A stretch of 64,000 nt of DNA from Allobosea lupini (GCF_900109525.1 NZ_FOAN01000004.1:496001-560000); one strand, 5' to 3'. Counted from the stretch's first letter, positions 1-9,913 are shown. Notes: a model not told the origin generated them from the sequence alone. A program made the numbers and translations.

Positions 1-823
1 CGAGGTCGAGATCGCCTCGGCGGCCTCTAGCGCGCCGATGTTCGAGGTGCCTGGCATGCCCGGCGCTTCGATCGGCGCGATCAACCTCTCCGACATGCTC
101 GGCAAGGCCTTCGGGCAGCGCGGCAAGCCCAAGCGCGTGCTGGTCAAGGAAGCCTACGCACCGCTGCTCGCCGAGGAGAGCGACAAGCTGATCGATCAGG
201 ACGCGATCGTCCAGGCGGCGATCCGCGAGGTCGAGAACAACGGCATCGTCTTCCTCGACGAGATCGACAAGATCTGCGCCCGCGAGGGCCGCGGCGGCGC
301 CGATGTCTCGCGCGAAGGCGTGCAGCGCGACCTGCTGCCGCTGATCGAGGGCACCACGGTGGCGACCAAGCACGGGCCGGTGAAGAGCGACCACATCCTG
401 TTCATCGCGTCGGGTGCCTTCCACGTCTCGAAGCCATCGGACCTCTTGCCGGAGTTGCAGGGCCGCCTGCCGATCCGGGTCGAGCTCTCGTCGCTCGACG
501 TCGAGGATTTCAAGCGCATCCTGACCGAGACCGAGGCCAGCCTGATCAAGCAGTCGGTGGCGATGCTGACGACCGAGCAGGTCACGATCGACTTCACGCC
601 GGACGCGGTCGCGGCGATCGCCCGCATCGCGGTCGAGGTCAATTCGAGCGTCGAGAACATCGGCGCGCGCCGGCTCCAGACCGTGATCGAGCGCATCCTC
701 GACGAGATCTCCTTCACGGCGACGGATCGCGGCGGCGAGAGCATCACCATCGATGCGGCCTATGTCGAAGCGCGGATCGGCGACCTCGCCAGAAACGCCG
801 ATCTCAGCCGGTTCATTCTGTGA
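1..823 (+). CDS. hslU: ATP-dependent protease ATPase subunit HslU (5' partial)
   Basis: AAA+ unfoldase of the HslUV (ClpYQ) cytoplasmic protease, which feeds substrates to the HslV peptidase. Only the C-terminal ~273 residues are here; the reading frame is open from base 2, so the Walker A part lies left of the window. Visible are the end of the I domain with the [11 protein letters not shown] stretch, a Walker [11 protein letters not shown] about 70 residues after the first in-window Met, the [13 protein letters not shown] and [11 protein letters not shown] blocks, sensor [14 protein letters not shown], and the classic terminal DLSRFIL tail that inserts into HslV. The stop overlaps the murJ GTG start. 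Identity is certain; only the length is unknown. Confidence 0.97.
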   Translation, partial: EVEIASAASSAPMFEVPGMPGASIGAINLSDMLGKAFGQRGKPKRVLVKEAYAPLLAEESDKLIDQDAIVQAAIREVENNGIVFLDEIDKICAREGRGGADVSREGVQRDLLPLIEGTTVATKHGPVKSDHILFIASGAFHVSKPSDLLPELQGRLPIRVELSSLDVEDFKRILTETEASLIKQSVAMLTTEQVTIDFTPDAVAAIARIAVEVNSSVENIGARRLQTVIERILDEISFTATDRGGESITIDAAYVEARIGDLARNADLSRFIL

Positions 824-2424
824 GCTCTTCGGGCGAGGCAGAGCCCCCATCCTCCCGCCTCGCCCGCGATTCGCTGATCGTCGGCGCTGCGACGATCCTG
901 TCGCGCCTGCTCGGCTTTGCCCGGGACGTGCTGATCGCGCGCCTGCTCGGCGCCGGTCCCGTGGCGGACGCCTTCCTGGCAGCCTTGCGCCTGCCGAATC
1001 TCGTCCGGCGCGTGCTCGGCGAGGGCGGGCTGAACGCGCCCTTCGTGCCGCTCTACCTCGCGATCAAGGCCGAGCGAGGTGAAGAAGCCGCCAAGCGCTT
1101 TGCAGGCGCTGCCGCGAGCCAGCTCGGCCTGCTGCTGCTCGGCTTCGTCGTTCTGGCGGAAATCTTCGCGCCCTGGGTCGTGCTCGGCCTGGCCGGCGGC
1201 TTCGCCGACGAACCGCAGACGCTGGCGCTCGCCGCCTACTACACGCGGCTGATGCTGCCCTTCGTGCTGTTGACCACGCTTGCCGCACTGCTCGCGGCGC
1301 TGCTCAATGCCGAGGGGCGCTTCACCGTGGCGGCGTTGGCGCCGGCACTGATGAACGCGATCCTGCTCGCGGCCTTGCTGTTCGCACTGTTCCGCGGCGG
1401 TGACGCCCATGGCAGCGCGACATTGCTAGCCGCCTGCCTCAGCCTCACCGGCCTGGCGCATCTCGCCATGATCCTATGGCGGCTGCTTGGCATCGGCCTG
1501 CCGCGCCCCGGCCTGCGCTGGTCAACGGATATGAGCCGGCTGGTCAGGACCGGCGGGGCGACATTGCTCGCTGCCTCCGCCGCGCAACTCGTCCTCCTGA
1601 TCTCGACGCAAATCGCCTCGACCGGGCCCGGCTCGGTCTCGGCGCTGTATTATGCCGACCGCGTCTTCCAGTTGCCGCTCTCCTTCTTCGGCGTCGCGAT
1701 GGGCACGGTCGTGCTCTCGGCCATGGCTGGCGAACGCTCGCAGGCGGACCACGACGCCCTGCTCGGCCGGGCGCTGGCACTTGGCCTGGCACTGGCGATC
1801 CCAGCCGCGACGGCCCTGTTCGTGCTGGCCGAACCGATCGTCTCGGTTCTGTTCGAGAACGGGCAGTTCACCGCTGCCGACCGCGAGCGTACCGCCGCCG
1901 CGCTCGCAGCCTTCGCCTGCGGCCTGCCCTTCGCACTCGCCGCCAAGGTGTTCGGACAGGTCTATTTCGTGCGACGGCAGCCGCGCCTGCCATTGATCGC
2001 CGGCTTTGCCGCTGTCGCCGTCGCCGCGCTAGCCGGTTTCGCTTTGCTGGGCTGGCGCGATGCGGCGATGATCGGTGCACTGGCGGCAAGCCTCGCCTTC
2101 ATCGTCCAGGCGGGCCTGCTCGCGATCCATCTGCTGCGGGCAGGGCTGTGGCGACCGCGCTGGACGGATGGCCGGACGATCCTCGCGATCATCATGGCCG
2201 CCTTGCTCATGATCGCGGTGCTCGAGGCCATGCTCAGGCCGCTGCTCTCCGCGCTCGACCTGGGCCAGCCGGCCCTGTGGCGGGCCGGCGCGCTGGCAGT
2301 GCTGTGCTGCGCGGGTGCTGCGGTCTACGCCGTTGCCGGCTTCCTGCTCGGCGCCTTCGACGCTGTCCTGCCTTCGCGGCTCTTGCGCCTTCGCGGCGCA
2401 TCCGTCAGAACGCCGCGTTCCTGA
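820..2424 (+). CDS. murJ: lipid II flippase MurJ
   Basis: Polytopic inner-membrane protein of the MATE/MOP superfamily that flips lipid II for peptidoglycan synthesis. 534 residues, the usual length, with about 14 hydrophobic segments. The N-terminal run [20 protein letters not shown] and the [16 protein letters not shown] block are typical of MviN/MurJ. The GTG start at 820 overlaps the hslU stop by four bases (GTGA), which suggests translational coupling; this fixes the start better than any Shine-Dalgarno. trpS follows after a 53-bp gap. Confidence 0.95.
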   Translation: MSSSGEAEPPSSRLARDSLIVGAATILSRLLGFARDVLIARLLGAGPVADAFLAALRLPNLVRRVLGEGGLNAPFVPLYLAIKAERGEEAAKRFAGAAASQLGLLLLGFVVLAEIFAPWVVLGLAGGFADEPQTLALAAYYTRLMLPFVLLTTLAALLAALLNAEGRFTVAALAPALMNAILLAALLFALFRGGDAHGSATLLAACLSLTGLAHLAMILWRLLGIGLPRPGLRWSTDMSRLVRTGGATLLAASAAQLVLLISTQIASTGPGSVSALYYADRVFQLPLSFFGVAMGTVVLSAMAGERSQADHDALLGRALALGLALAIPAATALFVLAEPIVSVLFENGQFTAADRERTAAALAAFACGLPFALAAKVFGQVYFVRRQPRLPLIAGFAAVAVAALAGFALLGWRDAAMIGALAASLAFIVQAGLLAIHLLRAGLWRPRWTDGRTILAIIMAALLMIAVLEAMLRPLLSALDLGQPALWRAGALAVLCCAGAAVYAVAGFLLGAFDAVLPSRLLRLRGASVRTPRS

Positions 2425-2477
2425 GCGGATCGACCCCCGACTCGAAGGATTTCTTCGCCCTGACGACGGAGCGCCCC

Positions 2478-3539
2478 ATGGCCGCTTTCTCTCCCCGCGT
2501 CTTCTCCGGCATGCAGCCGACCTCGACGCTCCATCTCGGCAATTATCTCGGCGCGCTGGTGAACTGGGTCGCGATGCAGAAGACCCATGACTGCATCTAT
2601 TGCGTCGTCGACATGCACGCGATCACGCAAGGGCTCGACGTCTGGGGCGGGCCGGCCGAGCTGACCCGCGCCACACGCGAGGTCGCGGCCGCCTACATCG
2701 CTGCCGGCGTCGACCCGAAGAAGAGCATCATCTTCAACCAGAGCCAGGTCTCCGGCCATGCCGAGCTCGCCTGGGTGTTCAACACCGTCGCCCGCCTCGG
2801 CTGGCTCAACCGCATGACCCAGTTCAAGGAGAAGGCCGGTAAGGACCGCGAGAACGCCTCGGTCGGGCTCTACGACTATCCCGTGCTGATGGCGGCCGAC
2901 ATCCTGCTCTACAAGGCGACCCATGTGCCGGTCGGCGAGGACCAGAAGCAGCATCTCGAGCTGACCCGCGACATCGCCCAGAAGTTCAACAACGACTTCG
3001 CCGAGCGCATCGCCGAGCTTGACCTCGGCACCGGCGAGCTCGGCTATTTCCCGCTGCCCGAGCCGATGATCCAGGGCCCGGCCCCACGGGTGATGAGCCT
3101 GCGCGACGGCACCAAGAAGATGTCGAAATCGGACCCGTCGGACTATTCGCGCATCAACCTGACCGACGATGCCGACATGATCGCCCAGAAGATCCGCAAG
3201 GCGAAGACCGATCCGGAGGCGCTGCCCTCCGAGGAGAAGGGGCTGGAGGGCCGACCGGAGGCCGAGAACCTGGTCGGGATCTATGCCGGGCTCTCCGGCG
3301 AGAGCAAGGCGCAGGTGCTCGGCCAGTTCGGCGGCAGCCAGTTCTCCGGCTTCAAGGCGGCGCTGGTCGAGCTGGCGGTCGGCAAGCTCGCGCCGATCGC
3401 CGACGAGATGCGCCGCCTGCTGGCCGATCCCAGCCATATCGACGCCATCCTCAGCGACGGCGCCGACCGCGCCGCCGCGATCGCCGCGCCGATCATGCTC
3501 GACGTCAAGGACATCACCGGCTTCGTGCGCAGGCGCTGA
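2478..3539 (+). CDS. trpS: tryptophan--tRNA ligase
   Basis: Class I aminoacyl-tRNA synthetase charging tRNA-Trp, 353 aa. The HIGH-type signature is seen as TLHLGNY at residues 17-23 and the KMSKS loop as KMSKS at residues 214-218. The start at 2478 gives the family N-terminus ([14 protein letters not shown]); the reading frame stays open upstream because it runs through murJ in another frame, but that extension has no trpS similarity. It lies in the murJ-trpS-usp-nfu order common in Rhizobiales. Confidence 0.97.
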   Translation: MAAFSPRVFSGMQPTSTLHLGNYLGALVNWVAMQKTHDCIYCVVDMHAITQGLDVWGGPAELTRATREVAAAYIAAGVDPKKSIIFNQSQVSGHAELAWVFNTVARLGWLNRMTQFKEKAGKDRENASVGLYDYPVLMAADILLYKATHVPVGEDQKQHLELTRDIAQKFNNDFAERIAELDLGTGELGYFPLPEPMIQGPAPRVMSLRDGTKKMSKSDPSDYSRINLTDDADMIAQKIRKAKTDPEALPSEEKGLEGRPEAENLVGIYAGLSGESKAQVLGQFGGSQFSGFKAALVELAVGKLAPIADEMRRLLADPSHIDAILSDGADRAAAIAAPIMLDVKDITGFVRRR

Positions 3540-3561
3540 TCCGGCGGGCGCCCAGTGTCGT

Positions 3562-3614
3562 GATTTCGATGTTCGCTCTCGGTCGATATCAGGTGCGGCG
3601 CGAACTTCGAAATC
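3562..3614. repeat. large inverted repeat between trpS and usp
   Basis: Two 15-base arms, 3562-3576 (GATTTCGATGTTCGC) and 3600-3614 (GCGAACTTCGAAATC), are inverted copies with one mismatch, separated by 23 bases; one further flanking pair also matches. No T-run follows on the plus strand, so it is not a textbook terminator for trpS. It could be a structured 3' UTR, a small RNA or a palindromic repeat element. The rest of the 3540-3788 gap shows no gene. Confidence 0.6.
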
Positions 3615-3788
3615 AAAGAAAGGCACTAGGAATCAAGGGCTTACGAGTGTCCCTGACGATTCTGGAATTCGCTCCACACTCGATATCGGGCAGTGGCTAA
3701 TTTCGGAATCGGGACAATTGGGAGGCTTGCACTGACGTTGCGACGCCTGTCACCATGACATGTCCTGAAACGGCGGCAGGCAACGGCA

Positions 3789-4283
3789 ATGGTCAAGAGA
3801 CGGCGGTCCTATGAGACGGGCCATCGCCCGAAATTCCTCGCTGTCGTCGACGACAGCCCGGAATGCGCGAAGGCGGTGCGCTTCGCGGCGCGCCGCTGCG
3901 CGCGCCTGGGTGCGTCGATCGTGCTGCTCGGCGTGGTCACCCCGCCACCGGACGAGACCTGGCTCGGCGTCGGCGACATGGTCCAGGCCGACGCCGAGGC
4001 CGAGGCGCAGGAGCTGATCGACGCGGCCGCCGCGGCCGTGCGCTCGCTGGCCGGACTCGAGCCGGAGAAGGTCGTGCGCACCGGCGTCAAGGCCGACGAG
4101 ATGGTCAAGCTGATCGATGCCGACGAGGACATCTCGCTGCTGGTGCTCGCCGCAGGCACCGGTCGCGACGGGCCGGGCCCATTGGTCGCCGCGCTCGCCG
4201 GCAAGGGCGCCGGCAGCTTCCCGATCCCGGTCGCGATCGTGCCCGGACACCTCGCCGACGAGGAAATCGACGCGCTGGCCTGA
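3789..4283 (+). CDS. universal stress protein (UspA family)
   Basis: 164-aa cytoplasmic protein with a single Usp fold. The N-terminal strand KFLAVVDDSPECAKAVRFAARRCA and the C-terminal strand FPIPVAIVPG flank a nucleotide-site-like AAGTGRDGPGPLVAALAG glycine-rich stretch. Usp proteins bind ATP or remain apo and act in stress survival; the specific role is unknown. It sits between trpS and nfu, a conserved Rhizobiales arrangement. The ATG at 3789 is preceded by GGCAGGCAACGGCA, a weak ribosome site. Confidence 0.88.
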   Translation: MVKRRRSYETGHRPKFLAVVDDSPECAKAVRFAARRCARLGASIVLLGVVTPPPDETWLGVGDMVQADAEAEAQELIDAAAAAVRSLAGLEPEKVVRTGVKADEMVKLIDADEDISLLVLAAGTGRDGPGPLVAALAGKGAGSFPIPVAIVPGHLADEEIDALA

Positions 4284-4376
4284 TCAGCGCTTGCAGCTGC
4301 TGGAATGATTCCAGCGTCCGGCCTATATCGGGACCAGGAACGGCGGCCTTGACCCGCCGGCGCCGGAGACAAAGCC

Positions 4377-4943
4377 ATGTTCATCCAGACCGAAGCCACG
4401 CCCAATCCCGCCACCCTGAAGTTCCTGCCCGGCCGCAGCGTCTCGCCGCAGGGGCCGATCGAATTGCGCGACCCAGCCCTGGCCGAGCGCTCGCCGCTCG
4501 CGACGCGCCTGTTCGGCGTCAAGGGCGTCTCGGCCGTGTTCTTCGGCTCGGACTTCATCACCGTGACCAAGGCCGAGGGCGAGTGGCCGCATCTCAAGCC
4601 CGCCATCCTCGGCGCGATCATGGAACATTACATGTCGGGCGCGCCGCTGATGAGCGACGGCGCCCCGGTCGATGAACTCGCCGAAAGCGAGGACGAGTTC
4701 TTCGCCGAGGAAGACGCCGCGACCGTCGACACGATCAAGGAGCTGCTGGAGACCCGCATCCGCCCGGCGGTGGCCGGCGATGGCGGCGACATCACCTTCC
4801 GCGGCTACAAGGACGGCACCGTCTACCTCGTGATGAAGGGCTCCTGCTCGGGCTGCCCCTCCTCGACGGCCACGCTGAAACACGGCATCCAGAACCTGCT
4901 GCGGCATTTCCTGCCGCAGGTGCGCGAGGTCGAGGCGGTTTGA
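4377..4943 (+). CDS. NifU family Fe-S cluster scaffold/carrier protein
   Basis: 188 aa with an N-terminal Nfu_N domain (MFIQTEATPNPATLKFLPG, the hallmark opening) and a C-terminal NifU domain carrying the CxxC cluster-binding pair in GSCSGCPSS. It assembles or delivers [4Fe-4S] clusters in the cytoplasm and resembles mitochondrial NFU1. The downstream miaB product, a multi-cluster radical SAM enzyme, is a plausible client, but that link is inferred from position only. Confidence 0.93.
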   Translation: MFIQTEATPNPATLKFLPGRSVSPQGPIELRDPALAERSPLATRLFGVKGVSAVFFGSDFITVTKAEGEWPHLKPAILGAIMEHYMSGAPLMSDGAPVDELAESEDEFFAEEDAATVDTIKELLETRIRPAVAGDGGDITFRGYKDGTVYLVMKGSCSGCPSSTATLKHGIQNLLRHFLPQVREVEAV

Positions 4944-4978
4944 TCTCCGTCCGCATCGCAGACCGGACCTAAGCCCCG

Positions 4979-5662
4979 ATGCGCATCCTCGCGATAGACA
5001 CCGCGCTCGGCGCCTGCTCGGCCTGCGTGCTCGACGCCGGCGATCCCGCCCCGCTCGCGATCGAACAGACCGCGATGGAACGCGGCCATGCCGAGGCGCT
5101 GATGCCGATGATCGAGCGCGTGATGGCCAAGGTGGAAGGCGGCTTTTCGTCGCTCGACCGGGTCGCCGTGACCATCGGCCCCGGCAGCTATACCGGCCTG
5201 CGCGTCGGCATCAGTGCGGCGAGAGCGATCGCGTTCGCCGCCGGCATCCCCGCCATCGGGATCTCGACGCTGGCCGCCAGCGCCGCGCCCTTCATCGGCC
5301 GCGAGGGCGGACGCGTCGTCGCCGCCGCAGTCGATGCCAAGCACGGCCAGGTCTGGTTCCAGGCGATGAACGCGCAGGGCAAGCAGCTGGTCTCGGTCCG
5401 CCAGGTCAACCATCGCGACGCTGCCCGCGCCATCGGCGCCGGCCCGGTCTCGCTGGTCGGTTCGGCCGCGCTCGCCGTCGCCAATGAGGCCTGGGCGATC
5501 GGCCTCGACGCGCTCGTCGTCGACGACGCTAAGGCTCCGGACGTGATCTGGGTGGCGCGCCTCGGCATGATCGCCGAACCGGAAAGCGCCCCGCCGCGCC
5601 CGCTCTATCTCAAGGCGCCGGAAACGACGCCGCAGGACCGCGCCCGGCTGCCGCGGCGCTAG
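4979..5662 (+). CDS. tsaB: tRNA t6A37 biosynthesis protein TsaB
   Basis: 227-aa ASKHA-fold partner of TsaD and TsaE in making N6-threonylcarbamoyladenosine at tRNA position 37. Seen are the N-terminal ILAIDTALGACSACVLD, ERGHAEALMPMIERVM, and the diagnostic GPGSYTGLRVGISAARAIAF. The TAG stop at 5660-5662 is formed by the first bases of the palindromic element that fills the gap to rimI. Pairing with rimI is normal for Rhizobiales. Confidence 0.95.
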   Translation: MRILAIDTALGACSACVLDAGDPAPLAIEQTAMERGHAEALMPMIERVMAKVEGGFSSLDRVAVTIGPGSYTGLRVGISAARAIAFAAGIPAIGISTLAASAAPFIGREGGRVVAAAVDAKHGQVWFQAMNAQGKQLVSVRQVNHRDAARAIGAGPVSLVGSAALAVANEAWAIGLDALVVDDAKAPDVIWVARLGMIAEPESAPPRPLYLKAPETTPQDRARLPRR

Positions 5663-5775
5663 AGCAGGATGCGAAAAGTGGGAACCGGTTTTTCGCAGGA
5701 TTCCTGCTCTGAACTGTTAGAATCGATCACGTTTTTTGATTCTAGAACGATTCGATCCGAATCATCGTGATCTAG
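5659..5775. repeat. intergenic palindromic repeat element (tsaB-rimI)
   Basis: The whole tsaB-rimI gap is a string of inverted repeats. AGAGCAGGA at 5661-5669 pairs with TCCTGCTCT at 5702-5710 and inner GCGAAAA pairs with TTTTCGC; a second pair TTAGAATC / GATTCTAGAA follows, then a GATTCG/CGAATC pair. The AGAGCAGGATGCGAAAAGTG-type core is a recurrent intergenic palindrome in Rhizobiales genomes as I recall them. It starts exactly at the tsaB stop codon and ends just before rimI. Confidence 0.75.
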
Positions 5776-5779
5776 CGCG

Positions 5780-6277
5780 ATGGACTGGTTCCAATCCCTG
5801 TTCCAGCGCCGGCCGAAGACGGGCCGCGCCGGCCCGCTCGACGTCCGCCATGCCCGCCAGGTCGCGGCCCTGCATCACCAGGGCGGCTTCGCGCGGCTGT
5901 GGGAACCCGGCGAGTGCGCGGCCCTGCTCGCCGACCGGGCGGTCGTGGCCGAGGGTGTGTTCATCGGCAGCGCCAACGAGCCTTGCGGCTTCGTGATGTC
6001 GCGGCTGGCCGCCGACGAGGCGGAAATCCTGAGCATCGTCGTCGCCGGCGGGAAGCGCCGGTCAGGGCTCGGGCAGACGCTGCTGTCAGCCCATCTCGCG
6101 CAATTGGCGGCGCGCGGCACGGCACGGCTCTTCCTCGAGGTCGAGGAGGGCAACGCGCCGGCAATCGCGCTTTACCGGCGTCTCGGGTTCGAGACCGTCG
6201 GGCGGCGCGAGGGATACTACCCGAAGCCGGACGGCAGCCGCGCCGCCGCGCTGGTGATGCGGCGCGATCTCGGTTGA
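5780..6277 (+). CDS. rimI: ribosomal-protein-alanine N-acetyltransferase RimI-like
   Basis: 165-aa GNAT acetyltransferase. Motif A is seen as GGKRRSGLGQTLLSAHL (acetyl-CoA pyrophosphate loop) and motif B as EEGNAPAIALYRRLGFETVGRREGYY, which is the RimI-type ending. RimI acetylates the N-terminal Ala of ribosomal protein S18. Position directly after tsaB supports the RimI call over a generic GNAT. The ATG at 5780 directly follows the palindromic repeat, so any Shine-Dalgarno must lie within it; none is obvious. Confidence 0.85.
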   Translation: MDWFQSLFQRRPKTGRAGPLDVRHARQVAALHHQGGFARLWEPGECAALLADRAVVAEGVFIGSANEPCGFVMSRLAADEAEILSIVVAGGKRRSGLGQTLLSAHLAQLAARGTARLFLEVEEGNAPAIALYRRLGFETVGRREGYYPKPDGSRAAALVMRRDLG

Positions 6278-6373
6278 GCTTCGTGCCGTTGGCGGCATGG
6301 ACGGCCGCAGGAGGTCCGATTATAGCCGGGCTCGCAGAAGCGGGGCGCCAACGCAGAGAATGAGCGGCTCAGC

Positions 6374-7171
6374 ATGAAAGGCATCCGTCCCGGCGCCATG
6401 GTGCGGCTTGCGCTGCTCGTCTTCGGCACGCTCGTCCTGATTCCGCCGCAGCTTGTCGCCATGCGCCTCGGGCGGCCGTTCTATTTCACTCGGCTGTTCC
6501 AGAAACTGGGCTGCCGCTGCTTCGGGGTGCGCATCACCACGCGCGGCGCGCCTCCGCCGGCAGGCCAAGGCGGGCTGATCGTCGCCAACCACACTTCCTG
6601 GCTCGACATCCCCGTCATCGGCACCACCGGGCCGCTCTCCTTCGTCGCCAAGGCCGAGGTCGCGACCTGGCCGGTGATCGGCTGGCTCTCGACACTGCAG
6701 CGCACCGTCTTCATCGACCGGATGCGCCGCGGCGCCACGGCCGGCGTCGCCAGCGAGATGGGCAGGCGGCTGCAGAACGGACAGTCGGTGGTTCTGTTCG
6801 CCGAGGGCACCACCGGCGACGGCACACGCGTCCTGCCGCTGCGCTCCTCGCTGCTCGGGGCCGCTCACGAAGCCGTGCGCGGGGCGGACGAGGCCGAGAC
6901 AACGATCTACCCGCTCTGCGTCACCTATACCGGCTTCCACGGCCTGCGCGGCGGGCGGGCCGAGCGCTCGGCGCTGTCCTGGTATGGCGACACCGAACTC
7001 GCGCCGCATTTCCAGGCGATGATCAATTCCGGCGCCATCGATGTGGAGCTCGCCTGGGGCGAGCCGATCCGGATGGGCCGCAAGCTCTCGCGCAAGGAGG
7101 CGACGCGCCTCGCCGAGATAGCGATCCGGCGGGCGCGGCAGGAAGCCGTCACCGGCCGGTCACGCGGCTGA
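6374..7171 (+). CDS. lysophospholipid acyltransferase (PlsC/OlsA family)
   Basis: 265-aa membrane-associated acyltransferase. An N-terminal hydrophobic segment (residues ~9-30) precedes the HX4D catalytic motif NHTSWLD and the FAEGTTGDGTRVLPLRSSLL block that binds glycerol-phosphate in PlsC enzymes. It acylates a lyso-lipid: 1-acylglycerol-3-phosphate if PlsC, lyso-ornithine lipid if OlsA. In Sinorhizobium meliloti the olsA gene sits, as I recall, in the same tsaB-rimI...miaB neighbourhood, so OlsA is a real alternative. The ATG at 6374 follows an in-frame stop shortly upstream. Confidence 0.85.
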   Translation: MKGIRPGAMVRLALLVFGTLVLIPPQLVAMRLGRPFYFTRLFQKLGCRCFGVRITTRGAPPPAGQGGLIVANHTSWLDIPVIGTTGPLSFVAKAEVATWPVIGWLSTLQRTVFIDRMRRGATAGVASEMGRRLQNGQSVVLFAEGTTGDGTRVLPLRSSLLGAAHEAVRGADEAETTIYPLCVTYTGFHGLRGGRAERSALSWYGDTELAPHFQAMINSGAIDVELAWGEPIRMGRKLSRKEATRLAEIAIRRARQEAVTGRSRG

Positions 7172-7295
7172 GCCAGATACGAACAGCTTGGACTGTTGCG
7201 GCCCGGATATTGCGTGTCGACCAGCGAGAGCGATATGATTCCCAAGCTAGCGGCGATTGGGATAAGGAGACGCGGTTGAGGCCGGATCAGCGTTG

Positions 7296-8651
7296 ATGAA
7301 GAAAGTCCATATCAAGTCCTATGGCTGCCAGATGAATGTCTATGACGGCCAGCGGATGGCCGACGTCCTGGGCCAGGAGGGCTATGTCGAGACTGCTACG
7401 CCCGACGATGCCGACCTCATCCTGCTGAACACCTGCCATATCCGCGAGCGCGCGGCGCACAAGGTCTATACCGAGCTCGGCAAGCTGCGTGACCTGAAGC
7501 GCGAGCGTAAGGCGCAGGGGCGCGAGACCACGCTCGTCGTCGCCGGCTGCGTCGCCCAGGCCGAAGGCGCCGAGATCCAGCGCCGCCAACCGGCCGTCGA
7601 TCTCGTCATCGGCCCACAGACCTATCACCGCCTGCCGGAATTGCTGGCGCAGGCGAAAAGCGGCCGCGTCGTCGATACGGACCTGCCGCCGGAGGACAAG
7701 TTCGATCACCTGCCGGCGCCGAAGCTGGCGGCGATCGTGGCCCGCGGCGTCTCGGCCTTCGTTACCGTGCAGGAAGGCTGCGACAAGTTCTGCGCCTTCT
7801 GCGTCGTGCCCTATACGCGCGGCGCCGAGTTCTCGCGCCCGGTCGCGCAGGTGATCGCCGAGGTCGAGCGCTTGGCGCAGGCGGGCGTGCAGGACGTCTC
7901 GCTGCTCGGCCAGAACGTCAACGCCTATCATGGCGACGGCCCCGATGGCCGGGTCTGGACGCTGGCGCGATTGATGCGGCGCATCGCCGAAGTGCCCGGC
8001 ATCGCCCGCATCCGCTACACGACCAGCCACCCTCGTGACATGGACGAGGACTTGATCGCCCTCCATCGCGACCTGCCGCAGGCGATGCCGTTCCTGCATC
8101 TGCCGGTGCAAGCCGGTTCCGACCGGATCCTTGCAGCGATGAACCGCAAGCATACCGGCGACGAGTACCGCCGGCTGATCGACAAGATCCGCGCGGCGCG
8201 GCCCGATATCGCCTTGTCCTCGGACTTCATCGTCGGCTTCCCCGGCGAGAGCGATGCCGATTTCGAGGAGACGCTGCGGCTGATCGCCGATGTCAGATTC
8301 GCCTCGGCCTATTCGTTCAAGTACTCGCCGCGCCCCGGCACGCCCGCAGCCGAGCTGTCCGAACAGGTGCCGCCCACCGTGATGGACGAGCGGCTCTACC
8401 GGCTGCAGGCTCTGGTCGAACAGCATCGGCAGGAGTTCAACCACGCCATGGTCGGGCGCACCGTCGAGATTCTGATCGAGCGCAACGGGCGGCATTCCGG
8501 CCAGCTCGCCGGCAAGACGCCCTATATGCAGGCGGTCCAGATCGAGAGCGCAGCGCACCGGATCGGCGATCGCGTCATGGTCCAGATCGAGCGCGCCGGG
8601 TCGAACTCGCTGTTCGGCCGTGCGGTCGAACAGCCGGGGTTGGCTGCCTGA
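7296..8651 (+). CDS. miaB: tRNA-2-methylthio-N6-dimethylallyladenosine synthase MiaB
   Basis: Radical SAM methylthiotransferase, 451 aa, that modifies i6A37 to ms2i6A37 in tRNA. The N-terminal UPF0004 domain has cysteines 11 (SYGCQMN), 47 (NTCHIRE) and 85 (AGCVAQAEG) for the auxiliary [4Fe-4S] cluster; the radical SAM CxxxCxxC is at 162, 166 and 169; a TRAM domain ends the protein. ATG at 7296 gives the standard [14 protein letters not shown] start; a TTG one codon earlier is possible. It works on the same anticodon-loop position as TsaB. Confidence 0.96.
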   Translation: MKKVHIKSYGCQMNVYDGQRMADVLGQEGYVETATPDDADLILLNTCHIRERAAHKVYTELGKLRDLKRERKAQGRETTLVVAGCVAQAEGAEIQRRQPAVDLVIGPQTYHRLPELLAQAKSGRVVDTDLPPEDKFDHLPAPKLAAIVARGVSAFVTVQEGCDKFCAFCVVPYTRGAEFSRPVAQVIAEVERLAQAGVQDVSLLGQNVNAYHGDGPDGRVWTLARLMRRIAEVPGIARIRYTTSHPRDMDEDLIALHRDLPQAMPFLHLPVQAGSDRILAAMNRKHTGDEYRRLIDKIRAARPDIALSSDFIVGFPGESDADFEETLRLIADVRFASAYSFKYSPRPGTPAAELSEQVPPTVMDERLYRLQALVEQHRQEFNHAMVGRTVEILIERNGRHSGQLAGKTPYMQAVQIESAAHRIGDRVMVQIERAGSNSLFGRAVEQPGLAA

Positions 8652-8755
8652 GACGATCCGAGTGCGTAGCGTGCGATGGCGTCTGCGTTGCGGTGAACGT
8701 TATTTGGCGGTGATGGTTTTGACTGCGCCTGTCCGACTCATTCCCACTGGAGACA

Positions 8756-9913
8756 ATGGCATTGGCCCAGGCCGATCAATTCAATCCGAAAGCCGAGCGC
8801 GGCGGTCGCCGCGACGAGGCGCTGACGCGCGACGGCCTGCCCGGCGCGGAGGTCGAACTCACCTTCGACAACAACCAGACCGCCGGCCTGGTCTTCGGTC
8901 ACTATGACCAGAACCTGGCGCATCTGGAGCGGCGCCTCGGTGTCGTCGTCAGTCCGAACGGCAACCACGTCACCATCAAGGGCCCGCGCGAGACCGCCGA
9001 GCAGGCGAGCCGCGTGCTGCGCACGCTCTATGCCCGCGCCAAGACCGGCGCGGCCGTCAATCTCGGCGAGGTCGACGGCGCGATCGAGGAGAGCAATGTG
9101 CAGCGCTCGCTCTTCCCCTCCGACAATGCCGGCAAGGCCGCCTTCGACGCGGTCGTGACGCGCAAGCGCGGCCCGGTCCGGGCCCGCAACGCCGCGCAGG
9201 ACGCTTATCTGCGCCAGCTCAAGCGCCATGAGCTCGTCCTCGCCGAAGGCCCGGCCGGCACCGGCAAGACCTGGCTCGCCGTCGGCCACGCGGTCTCGCT
9301 GATCGAGCAGGGCGTGGTCGAGCGCATGGTGCTGTCGCGCCCGGCGGTCGAGGCGGGCGAGCGCCTCGGCTTCCTGCCCGGCGACATGCGCGAGAAGGTC
9401 GATCCGTATCTGCGGCCGATCTACGACGCGCTCAACGACTTCATGGAGGCGCGCCATGTCGAGCGCGCCCTGCAGACCGGCATGATCGAGATCGCGCCGC
9501 TCGCCTTCATGCGGGGGCGCACGCTGAGCAATGCCGTCGTGCTGCTCGACGAGGCGCAGAACGCGACCTCGGTGCAGATGAAGATGTTCCTCACCCGCCT
9601 GGGCGAGGGCTCGCGCATGATCATCACCGGCGACCCCTCGCAGGTCGACCTGCCGCCGGGCCAGCGCTCCGGCCTGGTCGAAGCGGTCAGGCTGCTCTCG
9701 GGCGTCGAGGGCGTCGGCCACGCCCGCTTCGAGGAAGGCGACGTCGTCCGCCACGCGCTCGTGCGCCGGATCGTCATGGCCTATGAGGACGCCGCAAGGG
9801 CGGAGCGCGACGAGCGCGAGGCGCGGCTAGCCGCCCTGCCAGCGCCGGAGGCTCCCGCCGAGGGCGATGCCGACGGGCTGAAGCGGATGCTGTCGCGGGA
9901 GCGGCCGCGATGA
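8756..9913 (+). CDS. PhoH family ATPase (YbeZ)
   Basis: 385-aa cytoplasmic P-loop NTPase. An N-terminal KH-like part (residues ~30-95) precedes the PhoH domain with Walker A GPAGTGKT at 165-172 and the Walker B VVLLDEAQNAT. The protein is the YbeZ type, known to partner YbeY in ribosome and RNA quality control, and its stop overlaps the ybeY ATG by four bases. CTGGAGA before ATG 8756 serves as ribosome site. The C-terminal ~50 residues are charged and variable. Confidence 0.93.
   Translation: MALAQADQFNPKAERGGRRDEALTRDGLPGAEVELTFDNNQTAGLVFGHYDQNLAHLERRLGVVVSPNGNHVTIKGPRETAEQASRVLRTLYARAKTGAAVNLGEVDGAIEESNVQRSLFPSDNAGKAAFDAVVTRKRGPVRARNAAQDAYLRQLKRHELVLAEGPAGTGKTWLAVGHAVSLIEQGVVERMVLSRPAVEAGERLGFLPGDMREKVDPYLRPIYDALNDFMEARHVERALQTGMIEIAPLAFMRGRTLSNAVVLLDEAQNATSVQMKMFLTRLGEGSRMIITGDPSQVDLPPGQRSGLVEAVRLLSGVEGVGHARFEEGDVVRHALVRRIVMAYEDAARAERDEREARLAALPAPEAPAEGDADGLKRMLSRERPR

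Noticed and set aside
1476-2477. Fusion of a murJ-overlapping frame to trpS
   Set aside because: The upstream part is Arg/Pro/Ala-rich shadow of murJ; trpS begins at 2478.
2325-3626. 433-codon minus-strand frame over trpS
   Set aside because: Shadow of trpS; translation is low-complexity Leu/Gly/Asp/Arg text with no domain.
5659-5775. CRISPR-like repeats
   Set aside because: Palindromic intergenic element with no regularly spaced direct repeats; no CRISPR array or cas gene anywhere in the window.
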